Source: Apium graveolens (taxonomy: Eukaryota > Streptophyta > Magnoliopsida > Apiales > Apiaceae). Taken from it: 64,000 nt of DNA. The stretch covers positions 44,876,192 to 44,940,191 of the forward strand of contig NC_133657.1 of the NCBI RefSeq assembly GCF_009905375.1. Direction: 5' to 3'. Of the stretch, positions 1-10,600 are shown piece by piece; the stretch's first letter is position 1, and each line of letters opens with the position of its first letter. The notes beneath the pieces are model-generated. The model was not told where the DNA came from. It saw only the letters and a list, made by a program, of their open reading frames with translations, and searched no databases. The position numbers and the translations under genes were made by a program.

Positions 1-956
1 TTGAACCTTTTTCTTAAAATAAAAATGTTCAAACTCTAATATAAATATAAGTGTATTGATTAGCACAATGCGGAATAAAAATTTAAGTGAACCAAAACAC
101 AAGTAATTAAAAACAAGAGTCTTTAAAAACTTTCTAGTGGATTTAAACAATTCCACCAGAGATATATATTATATCGAGAGAACTCTGTGTGCAAGAATGC
201 TCACAGCTGCTTACAAATATGAACTACTGAGAATACAGAGAAATGCTAATAATTCTGCTTATAAATGTTTCTCACTTTTTGTTTCTCAGATCTATGTTTC
301 TATTTGCTACTTCTTGGTTTATATATTACCAAGATTACAAAGTCAAAAGACAGGATCATTATAAAAACTATCGGGTCTAATGCTTTGCTACTTTGTTCTC
401 TATTACCCAGTTAATAGGCTTCCTCATTCCATTTGCATACACTTCGACGCATGTGACCAGTTGTCACTGTCAACTGATATTTGAATTCTTTATCCGTTGA
501 GTACATGATCATCCGTCGACTTTATGATCATCCGTTGATGGCTTCATTGATCATCCGTCGATTGCTATATTAAACATCCGTTGATAGCTATTTGATCATC
601 CATCGATGGCTTTGATAATCATCCGTCGGTAGCTATTTTGCCACTTGACTTCCATTCATTTATGTAGAATTACAAGGTATCATCTATGTACAATTAATCA
701 ACCTATTCTGCATATCTAGTTAAAGTCAACATGACTTATATGCTACTACAGAATATATACAAAGGTGTATATAGAAATGTGCTACAGACTTATTATTACA
801 TAAGCTACTCACTCGAAGGATAATAAGTCATCATCCATCGGGACTATAATGAGTTATCCGTCGGGACTATAATTCTTATCCGTCGAGTGCTACAATATTT
901 CACTAAGTAAAATCTACTTAGGTGTTTTGTTCATGTAATCATCAAGTACACAACAT
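1..956. repeat. Repeat-derived AT-rich flank, probable Copia LTR fragment
   Basis: No convincing coding region lies here; the one short open frame (137-364) has no recognisable motif. The sequence is AT-rich with TATA-like stretches and holds a cluster of short CATCCGTCGA-like decamers between 491 and 886. It stops abruptly where recognisable Athila protease coding sequence begins, at about 957-966, so it is a different element that joined or truncated element A. A minus-strand Copia LTR is my best guess from the general character of the sequence; neither LTR end is visible, so the class is uncertain. Confidence 0.4.
491..886. repeat. Cluster of ten CATCCGTCGA-like decamers
   Basis: Ten copies of a decamer of form (C/T)ATCC(G/A)T(C/T)G(A/G) are seen at about 491, 510, 529, 552, 575, 597, 620, 832, 855 and 877. 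The first seven are spaced 19-23 bp apart and the last three 22-23 bp apart. The core is kept while the 9-13 bp between copies vary, which looks more like a cluster of short sites than a simple tandem array. It is probably part of an LTR. Confidence 0.7.
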
Positions 957-965
957 ATGCATAAC

Positions 966-3900
966 ATGGATAAACTCATCTTTCCTGCTAACTTTGTAAT
1001 TCTTGATTTCGAGGAGGATAAGAAGATTCCCATAATCTTGGGAAGACCTTTCTTGGCTACTAACCGCATCTTGATTGATGTGCAGAAGGGTGAGCTCACT
1101 ATGCGAGTTTAGGATCAGGATGTGACCTTCAATGTTTTTAATGCCATCAAATTCCCTACGGATGAAGAGGAGTACTTTAAGGTGGAATTGGTCGAATCTG
1201 TGGTTACTTCAGAGCTCGATCATATGCTGAAGTCTGATGCCTTAGAGAAAGTTTTGATGGGGGATTCAGATAGTGAAGATGATGAAAGTGATGAGCAGTT
1301 ATAGTATTTGAATGTTTTTCCTTGGAAGCGAAGGCTGGAAATGCCTTTTGAATCTCTTGGATTGGAAGAGCTGAAAAATTCTCCAAAGCGCCTCAAGCCA
1401 TCTATTGAGGAAGCTCCTACACTCGAGCTTAAACCTTTTCCTGAACATCTGATGTATGCATTTTTAGGTGATGCATCTACTTCACCTGTTATTATTGCAT
1501 CTGACCTTTCGGGTAGTGATGAGGAAAAGCTCTTGAGAATTCTGAGAGAGTTCAAATCGGCAATTGGATGGACTATAGCAGATATCAAGGGAATCAGCCC
1601 TTCTTATTGCATGCACAAAATTCTGCTAGAGGAAGGAAGCAGGCTTACAGTTGAGCAATAGAGAAGGCTAAATCCGATCATGAAAGAGGCTGTGAAGAAG
1701 GAAATTCTCAAGTGGCTAGATCCAGGCATCATTTATCCTATTTCTGACAGTTCTTGGGTGAGCCCAGTTTAGTGTGTGCTGAAGAAAAGAGGCATCACTA
1801 TGGTTGCTAATGAAAATAATGAGCTTATTCCTACTCAAACAGTCACGGGGTGGAGAGTTTGCATGCATTACAAGAAGCTGAACAAAGCCACGAGGAAAGA
1901 TCACTTCCCTCTTGCTTTTACTGATTAGATGCTTGACAGATTGGCTGGGCATGAGTACTACTGTCTTGTGGATGGCTATTTGGGTTATAATCAGATTTGC
2001 ATTGCTCCCGAAGATCAAGAAAAGACTACCTTCACTTGTCATTTTGGTACTTTTGCCTTCAGAAGAGTTTCTTTTGGGTTATGTGGTGCACCAGCCACAT
2101 TTCAGAGATGCATGATGGCTATCTTCTCTGATATGATTGGAAATAACATTGAAGTGTTCATGGATGACTTCTCTATCTTCGGAACTTCTTATGATGAATC
2201 CTTACACAATCTTAGTTTAGTGCTGAAAAGGTGCGTTGAGACCAATCTGGTTCTCAATTGGGAGAAATGTCACTTTATGGTGCAATAGGGCATCATTCCT
2301 GGGCACAAAATCTCTAGTAAGGGTCTTGACGTGGACAAATCCAAGGCGGGGGTCATTGAAAACCTTCCCCCGCCAATTTCTGTTAAGGGAATCCACAACT
2401 TTCTTGGTCATGCGAGTTTCTATCGGCATTTCATCAAGGACTTCTCTAAAATCTTGAAGCCGTTGTGCAATCTTCTAGAGAAAGATGTTCCATTCAAGTT
2501 TGATGATGATTGCCTAGCTGCTTTTGAGAGCTTAAAGAAGAGTTTAATCACGGTACCAGTCATAGCTGCACCTGATTGGAATTAACCTTTTGAAATAATA
2601 TGCGATGTGAGTGATTATGCAGTTGGAGCAGTTCTTAGGCAAAGGAGGAACAATATATTTGATGTGGTCTACTATGCTAGTAAGACCCTCAATGGTGCTC
2701 GATTGAACTACATTACTACTGAGAAGGAACTCTTAGACATTGGCTACGGTGTTGAGAAGTTTTGATCTTATTTTCTTGGGATGAAGGTGACAGTTTTCAC
2801 TGATCACACTGCTATTCACTTGAAGCCTAGATTGATTCGATGGGTTCTTTTACTTCAGGTGTTTGAGTTGGAGATCAAGGATAGAAAAGGTACTGAGAAT
2901 CAAGTCGATGATCATCTCTCTCGTTTAGAAGATCCAAATACAGCTTCATAGGATAAGTCATTGATAAATGAGTCTTTTCTGAATGAGCAGTTGTTTGGGG
3001 TGCAAGCAGAAGAACCGTGGTTCGCAGACATTGTGAACTACCTTGTGAGCAACGTTATGCCTCCACACTTGACTTATGCTCAAAAGAAGAAGTTTTTTCA
3101 TGAAGTGAAGTGGTACATATGGGATGAGCTATTTTTCTTTCGTTAAGGAGCTGACCAAATCATCAGGAGATGTATTCCGTACAGCGAAATAGAGGGTATC
3201 TTGTGAGACTGCCATTCGACTGTTTATGGAGGCCACTATGGTGGAGAAAAGATAATAGCTCGTATCCTTCAATCAGGATTCTTCTGGCCGACTTTATTTA
3301 AGAATGCGCATAAATTTATTTTGAAGTGTGATCGATGCCAGCATGTTGGTAATATGTCAAAGAGGGATGAGATGCCTCTTAATGTGCTTCTCGAGGTTCA
3401 GGTCTTCGATGTGTGGGGAATTGACTTCATGGGGCCATTTGTCTCATCTTTCAATAATCAGTATATCTTGCTGGCGATAGTTTATCTGTCAAAATGGTTG
3501 GAAGTTAAAGCTTTGCCGATAAATGATGCGAAAGTAGTGCTTAATTTTCTTCACAAGCAGATATTCACAAGATTTGGAACTCCAAGAGTCATAATCAGTG
3601 ACGAGGGATCGCATTTCTGCAATCGCAAGTTCACTGCTATGATGCAGAGATATAATGTGAATCATCAAATTGTTGCAGCCTACCATCCTTAGTCGAATGG
3701 TCAAGCTGAGGTATCTAACAGAGAGATCAAGTGTATTCTAGAGAAAGTTATATGTCCATCAAGAAAGGATTGGTTTTTGAAGTTAGATGAAGCTGTTTGG
3801 GCATATCGAACAGTATTTAAGACTCCACTAGACATGTCGCCATTTCAGTTGGTTTATGGTAAGGGATGTCATTTTCCTGTGGAGCTAGAGCATAAGGCAT

Positions 3901-4301
3901 ATTGGGATTCGATGAAACTGAACCTTGATTTGACTGCAGCTGGTAAGAAAAGGATGCTTTAATTGAATGAACTCGACGAGTTTCGACTTCAAGCATATGA
4001 GAACAACAAAATGTATATGGAGAAAGTCAAGAGGTGGCATGATTGGGGTCTAGTGCTCCAATCATTTGTGCCGGGGCAACAAGTTCTTTTGTTCAACTCT
4101 TGTCTCCATCTTTTTCCTAGAAAATTGAAGTCGAGGTGGTCAGGGTCGTTTATTGTCAAAACTGTGTTTCCACATGGAGTGGTGGAGATTTTTGAGAATG
4201 ATCCAGGCCAGGAATTCAAGGTAAATGGACAGCATTTGAAGCATTACTATGGGGATACGGAAAACCGTGAAGTGGTTAGTGATGTTTTATTGGCAACTTG
4301 A
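966..4301 (+). pseudogene. pol: Element A pol pseudogene (protease end, RT, RNase H, integrase)
   Basis: Conceptual translation shows the end of a retropepsin region ([11 protein letters not shown], about 1035-1065), a linker (1120-1620), RT (about 1660-2580) with fingers YKKLNKAT, palm [12 protein letters not shown] and the catalytic box FMDDFS near 2160, RNase H (about 2585-2940) and integrase (2960-4301). The integrase keeps CDRCQH of the zinc finger, the first two acidic sites (GIDFMGP near 3420, ISDEGSHF near 3597), the [10 protein letters not shown] block near 3700 and a C-terminal region ending VVSDVLLAT. In-frame stops occur at about 1110, 1302, 1659, 1926, 2286, 2583, 3144, 3690 and 3960, and several are one transition away from Gln or Trp codons. 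It cannot make a working polyprotein. Gag is absent upstream. Confidence 0.9.
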
Positions 4302-4849
4302 TGTTGGAATTCTACGTCAAGCTAATGACGTAAACCAAGCACTTCTTGGGAGGCAACAAAGGTTGTTGTACATTAGTAGGTAAGAAAAGCAGAAAGAAAG
4401 AAGAAAATCGAAGAAAACACAAAAAAAATTAATGTTTTTTCCAGTAGCACGGCGCACTCGCGCCAGGAAGCGGGGCGGCCGCGCTGAAACTACAGTAGCA
4501 CGGCGCGCCCACGCTGGGAAGCGGGGAGGCCATGTTGTATCAACAGAAGCATGGCGCGCGCGCGTTGCCTCGCCGGGCTGCCGCGCTGACCCCCTGTAGA
4601 AGAAAGAAAAAGGCAGAAAATTGAAAATTCAAACACAAATACAATCATCAGCCGATTTTCCCTCCTCCATTACCCCAAATTCCTTCTTCTAATCAAACCC
4701 ATTATCCCCACTATCCCATAATTATATTCCAACTATAGCTCCTAATATTTATATATATACGGTTATACACAATCATCTCTACCATACTTCTCAATTCTCA
4801 AACCTAAATCTCTCTTATACACATCTCTTTTCTTACTTTATCGAATCCA
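4302..4849 (+). other. Element A spacer between integrase and env-like ORF, with GC-rich block
   Basis: Non-coding spacer. Positions 4440-4600 are strikingly GC-rich in otherwise AT-rich DNA and contain repeated modules built on GCGCGCCCGCGC and a GCGGCCGC octamer (near 4475), each preceded by CAGTAGCACGGCGC-like sequence. Related modules sit in the LTRs of A, B and D and in front of the env-like ORF of B. The rest, to 4849, is a CT-rich leader with a TATA-like ATATATATAC near 4750, so a downstream promoter or leader for the env-like ORF is possible but unproven. Confidence 0.6.
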
Positions 4850-6060
4850 ATGACACCCAAGAGAGCCCGTTGTCAAGACATCAGCAGCACTAAACCCGCC
4901 ACTACCGATTCTTTGAGTATTGGTGGGTCAAGGCCTCGATTTCTGACTCTGAAGGCTGAAGCAGAGTATACAAGGCTGTTGTCGAAGCCGATAGCAAAGG
5001 AGAGGGATTTTCTACCCTTGGGCAAGGATGGTAAGCTTCTTGAGATGATTCTTGAGATGGGTTGGGTTTCTTTCTGTGAGACACTAGCGGTTGTGCCTAT
5101 GAGTGTTATTCGTGAGTTCTATACGAACGTGAAGGTTGATAAGAATAGGTATTCGGTGGTGCGGGGGTTCACAGTGGACTACACCCCAGAGGCGATTCGT
5201 ATGGTGATTAACCAGCCCAAGAGACAGCCGACTCAGGAGGATTGGAATGCTAAGATGGGGAATGATTTGATTTGGATCTTATTGTGGCTACGTTGTGTGT
5301 CCCAAAGACACATTGGAAGTTCAAGAGGGGATCGCGCGATTATGCCAATTTCCCCGCTTCATGCTTGAACAGGTTTTCTCGTGCTTGAAATGCTTTTATT
5401 TGTGCAAATATTATGCCTTCATCTCATGTGCATGATATAACCGTAGATCGTGCGAAGTTGTTGTGGGGGATCTTACAAGGAGATTATGTGGATCTCAGTT
5501 CTTTGATTCATCAGGGTATCTTGAGGTTTTTGTGTGAGAGCACTACGGGGTCTATCCTTTATGCTTCGATTGTGACCAAGCTTTGTGTGGCGTTGGCTGT
5601 TTATTGGCCCGCTCATGAGCAGCTTCAGTTACCGAGTGCCCCCATTAATAGTTCCATATTTTTGAGTATGCAGGAATGGTATGGTGGGAAGGCTGAGGAG
5701 AAGGAGCTTTGTTACACCTATGATCACTTTCCTGGTGGTCAGCCAGCTGATCAGACATATGATAGTGGTTCTTCTCAGGCACCCAGAGCAGCATGGAGGT
5801 ATCAGATTGGTGAGCCTAGTTCTTCGTAGCAGCAGCGAGAGGCTGAGGATAGTGCTAGTTTGGGTTCGGCACAGTATAGGCGGATGGATGTGATGTACGA
5901 GTCGCATAGTAGGTTTGCACATGATTTCACTCTTGCGTTGGGAATAGCTTTCAGGGTCACATGAGTTGACATTCAGTGGCCAGTTTTTCGTGAGGATGAT
6001 GTGTACCCACCTCCTGATACTCCACCCGTAGATGGTGATGATGGTTCTTCTTCTGAGTAG
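4850..6060 (+). pseudogene. Element A env-like ORF (Athila third ORF), broken
   Basis: The reading starts at ATG 4850 and follows pol, where Athila elements carry an extra, so-called env-like ORF. Visible blocks: a basic N-terminus; a helical central region with YTPEAIRMVINQP (about 5180-5215); after a frameshift near 5265, continuing homology past a stop to PSSHVHDITVDRAKLLWGIL (about 5416); and a C-terminus with YRRMD and HSRFAHDFT near 5880-5930, ending at TAG 6058-6060. Element B has a collinear relative at 14159-15249 and D keeps only the C-terminal third. I see no clear signal peptide or membrane segment, so an envelope role is not supported by the sequence; the name follows family usage. 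At least three stops and one frameshift disable it. Confidence 0.75.
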
Positions 6061-7279
6061 GTATGCCTTGTTCCTTACTATTACCTTCACTGAGGACAAT
6101 GAAATTTTTAAGTTTGGGGGTGATAGTTAAGGAATATTTGTGTGTAAGTCCATATAGATGCATATTCATGATAGTTTAGTTCATATAGTTGGCATAATTG
6201 TCATGTAGTTATTTGTTTTTGTTTTTTTTATTTTACATATTTGTTATCATGTTAGTATGTTGCATATAGTTGCATTTTCATTATAACATTATTCCTTAAG
6301 TTACTTTCCCGATTAATTTATGATATTGATGAGAGTTTAGTGATGTCGTATATAGGAATGTTAAGTCCTATTGAATTGAGTTGCATGCTAAAAACAAAGA
6401 GAATTTTCACTAAGTCTTATAGGTTGCTTGAGTGTTATATCATCACCATGGTTTGTTTGTTTGTCGAGGTTTAATCACTTGTTTATGTTTAAAATGTATG
6501 ATATTCTCTTAGTGGTGAAATAACATGGATTTTTAAAAATTGGAGAAAAATGTTGGATTTCAATGCTAGTTATGGCTAGCTGTCAAATGGCTAGTAGCCG
6601 GCTCATATTTATATGAGTAGTCTAGGGTTGAGCGAGATGGAGCAAAACGGATTCGCTCATAAATTAAAATTAAAAAAAGAAAAAAAAAAAAAAAAAGAAA
6701 AAAAAAAAGAAAAAACAATATGTGTTATGCATAATTGATCACGAGTGGGCTCTTTAATACTCGAGTTATTAAGTTCTAGGGGACTTTGTGCCTAGTGATC
6801 TAAAGCTTTTATAGTCTGGGATCCACTAACGTAACGCTCGCTACATGGGTATTATTTCATAAGTCTTTTATGAACTTCGTTCATTACACGCTCAAATAAG
6901 CATATATGTGTTTGTTATGTGTTATCAATAAAAGTATGAATCCGTGTATAACTCCAATAAAATTGAAGTGTTGTCAGTTATTTTGAGTTTATCATTTATT
7001 CTACTTATAACCTTGTGATTGCTTTGATGAGTGGTAAGTTATGATTATTGATCTAGTATCGAGAGTATATCTATTAAGCAATTGCACACACGAACGTTTT
7101 TAGCTTGTGAGTTGATTTGTGGGATTTGATTGAACTTGTGTGAATAATTTCATTCATTGAGATGTTGCTTATCGATTGGTTTAGTTATTCTTGGGGGATC
7201 GTTGCATTCATGTAGTTGCATTCATGTATTTTTATTTCTTGTTTTTGAGTCTGTTATGCATGAGGACAAGCATCGATTC
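6061..7279 (+). other. Element A 3' spacer with internal purine tract and A/G run
   Basis: Non-coding. It opens near 6110 with AAGTTTGGGGGTG, the same 13 bases as the true 3' polypurine tract at 7280, and both are preceded by TGAGGACAA. A 50 bp A-rich purine run lies at about 6664-6716; the equivalent run is present in B (about 13495-13540, as T) and D (about 34046-34075). Sequence blocks around GCTCTTTAATACTCGAG and TCTAGGGTTGAGCGAGATGG are shared with B and D, so this 1.2 kb spacer is a conserved part of the family. Confidence 0.7.
6110..6122 (+). promoter_or_regulatory. Internal polypurine-tract-like site of element A
   Basis: AAGTTTGGGGGTG, identical to the terminal tract at 7280-7292, 1170 bp upstream of it. 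Matching internal sites occur in B and D at nearly the same spacing. Confidence 0.6.
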
Positions 7280-7292
7280 AAGTTTGGGGGTG
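7280..7292 (+). promoter_or_regulatory. 3' polypurine tract of element A
   Basis: AAGTTTGGGGGTG lies directly before the LTR start TGTTAAGTGG at 7293. This is the expected primer site for plus-strand DNA synthesis. Confidence 0.8.
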
Positions 7293-7648
7293 TGTTAAGT
7301 GGCATTTATATCCACTTATAACGCTTCGTAAAGGCTCTAATTGGAGTATTGTGCTCAAGTTATTTGTGTATTTAATGTGTTTTTGTAGTGTTTTGCATTT
7401 TAGGGAATAGACAGGAAGAAGAGCTGGAAATTGCATGATATATGCTTAGAAGAGTATGAGGATGAAGCCTTGGTCAAGTGCGTGAAGAAACCAGCAAGAG
7501 AAGGCAAGAAATAAAGAAATGATATTTTTTTCCAGTAGCTCAGCGCGGCCGCGCCATACTCAGCACATGAGAGCCGGATCCCAGGGCGACCGCGCCAGGT
7601 CATTTTGCCAGAATCCTGTTTCTAATCAAATACCGATCTGCTGGACTT
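7293..7648 (+). repeat. 3' LTR of element A, left part
   Basis: Starts TGTTAAGTGGCATTTAT directly after the purine tract and is cut at 7648 by insertion of element B. It contains a GC-rich stretch (about 7540-7600) with a GCGGCCGCGC module. The LTR continues at about 21549 after B. Confidence 0.85.
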
Positions 7649-10600
7649 TGTTAGGGCTAAACACACATTAATAATTCACGCATTCGCAAGTAATATAGAA
7701 TTCTTTATAGTTCGTTCCCACATGGTCTGGTTTAGGTTAACTTTGTGATTTATGCACTTATGCAACAATGATATGGCTATTATTCAATGCTAAGATGAAT
7801 AACAAGTTGGTTTTGATTATAACTAAGATTAACTATTGAGAGTTTATACTAAAAAACATTAACAAAGAGATTAAAGAAAGTTGAATACTATATGACACAA
7901 ACATGGGATTCTAACTTCATTAAATACTTCATTCAATAGCCTTTTCATTTTTAACCTTAGCATGTAATGGTGATGACACTAATCAGATAACACGAAACTG
8001 ATAAACGCCAACTTTTGTTACACGAATAACATACTACCAGACATCAACAAAAGAGATAGAAGCTGAATAGACACCAATTATATTGAGACCCTATATGTCT
8101 ATAGAATTTGACAACATAATGGTTTAATGCACAAGTTACCTATCGTGATTATATAGGGCAAGTAAGATGGTTAAAATTACCTACGCATCATGCATAACAA
8201 ATACATGAACCTATGCTAGCATGGCAAGTTCTAAATCCTTAAATTCACTGTCGCTTCATTAAAGATTAAAACACTATCTTATAAGTTCGCTACGCTCATA
8301 AGACAAATAAGCACAACCAATACTAGGGTATCATACAATCACCACACACTAAGGCATCGAAACAAATTAACTAAAGAAATCCATAAATAAATATGCTAGA
8401 ACCCCACGATAACGGTTAGCCCATAATCGGACTCATCATCAACGTGGGTTCCGATGAAAGCATGGTATAATAAACGTACTCTCTATACTGAATAGATAAT
8501 AAACCAAGTACAGAACAAGAGTATAGGTTCACGAATAAGAAAACTAGCATCCAATGTTACAACTTAAAGCAAAGAATCACGAGTATAAACTAGATCCTCT
8601 TCGCCTTGGTTGAATTATGTTATACGGTCTTCTTATGACTTCTCCTTAAGATCTAGTACGTCTTCTTATGAAAAACAAACTTTATTTATGTATATATATG
8701 CTGTAGAATCAACCAGGGCTTCAAACTCTCAAAATCCAAGTAGAAACAGAATTCTGCCATCCCGACCTGGCGCGGGTGCGCGCTTCACCAGCGCGGGCAC
8801 GCTGAGTTTCCGCTCTTTAGGCGCGGCCGCACGCAATGTGACGGACCCACTAATACTAACTAGCAATAATAGTAATAGAGATAAACAAAGCAGTAAAGGA
8901 CTACAACTAGTTAATTAATATTACGGAACCATAAATGCAAGTCCCCGAATCCATAGGTAAGAGTTTGAACAACATCTAAACAACTAATAATACAAAAGTC
9001 TAATATCCAAAGTCAAATACATCTACCAATTTTAAATTCCCAAAAGTTCTCTAAACATTAGGGAACAACCAGTTCCCTACCTGCTCCAAATCTGACGGTA
9101 GGCATACCCTGAACTACCACAATTCTTACGCGCGGTCTGCTTGAAACGAAGCATCTCCGTGCTTAACTGAAGGGATAACATCAATAACAATATTAATGAG
9201 CAAAATGCTCAGCAAGTGAATAATAGGGTACACAGTTCATCATGTGCTCAATAAAACAATAACAGAAGGTAAATCAACAATATAAATTTTTCAGGTAAAG
9301 TTCAAGATTTTAACAAGTGAATGGAATTGAAATCACACAGCGCTATGAGCAATGAGGGGTGATCAGCCCACATTAAAGCTCTGAACCACATAACCAGTGA
9401 TTCACAACCTTTGAGGATCCTCGGCACACATTGGCCATATAAAACCATCAGGATCCCTGCTACTGAGGTCTTAAAACTTTAACAGTGACTGGCGCCTCAG
9501 TCTTATCATATCATTCAATACCTTTTCAATAACTCATTTCAATTTAAAAGGGGTTCTAGATCAAGGATAATATAACAAGGGGTTGGTAATGACAAAGTTC
9601 AAATGAGAGGATGATAATAGTGTTTGGGTTTCCAAAGGAAATGAATCTAATGTATAAGGGTTTTAGGTTCCACTGGATATATTAAGGAACTATTTGTAGG
9701 GGTATTCACAGAGATACAAAGTTATATGTGAGGAAAAAGGGTCAATTCAAGTATGGAAGCGATTAACTATGTTCAAGATCCAATTATTGAGTGATGTCAG
9801 GGACTAATCAATGTTATTAAATGATAATCATACACTCACAGCGTGTTCAATCACAAGAAACGGAATTATAAAGATAAGTTGAGAGTTCACTTGCCTGAAC
9901 TACGCTTACTGAGTACTTGAATGGAATCATCTAGGGGCTCCTTTCCTGGCCTCCTACTTGAACCTATAATAAATAGTATCCTCGTCACAACTATTTCTAA
10001 ATACCCTTTCGCGTATATTATATATATACACACATACATGTATTTATATATATACTTAACATACTTAATTTCAAGTATTATATGCTTCAAATAATTCACA
10101 TAACACATATCAAGAAAAGGCATGGCAATAGTACACTTAGATCCTAATCACTCAAGCAATTATCCTTTTAGAAAATAATTAACAAGACCATTACTCTTAA
10201 TCCTCCTTTACAGACCTCAACACAATCTAAATTCAGTAAGGCACACTTGTGCCTCACCTCACAAGACTCGCATAACTAATGCATACTCTAAACTCTTTCC
10301 GGATGCACGCCGTGGCACCACTTGTATGCCTTGACACAATTGTACATTTCTACCTTGGGCCTTCACTTAATTATGATTTCTACAGACTCTTATGACATAA
10401 TGAAACTCCCAAACTTGACATGACATCAAGGCCTCACTCATAAAGCACTTAAATACAATGCATTCCTCATAGGCTTCCTAATGCAACTCTTATGGTGACT
10501 CTCGGGTGTTTTGGTGGAAATGGGGTATCTCCACCTTGGGCCTTCACTCCAAACAAACACTCTGAGGTTCCTAAGACTCCAAACTAACCCTTAAAGTTGG

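Noticed and set aside
137..364. Small host protein gene
   Set aside because: 75 codons in AT-rich repeat DNA, no motif, no promoter or splice signals that stand out.
491..886. CRISPR-like array of short repeats
   Set aside because: The repeats are 10 bp and imperfect, the spacers 9-13 bp, and the context is plant retrotransposon DNA.
4850..6060. A host gene downstream of element A pol
   Set aside because: Collinear relatives follow pol in element B and, in part, D, and it lies between integrase and purine tract, so it belongs to the element.
8610..8918. 102-codon frame near the B/C boundary (and a partner at 21128-21316)
   Set aside because: It is the reverse strand of the LTR, including the GC-rich modules, and is cut differently in the two LTRs.
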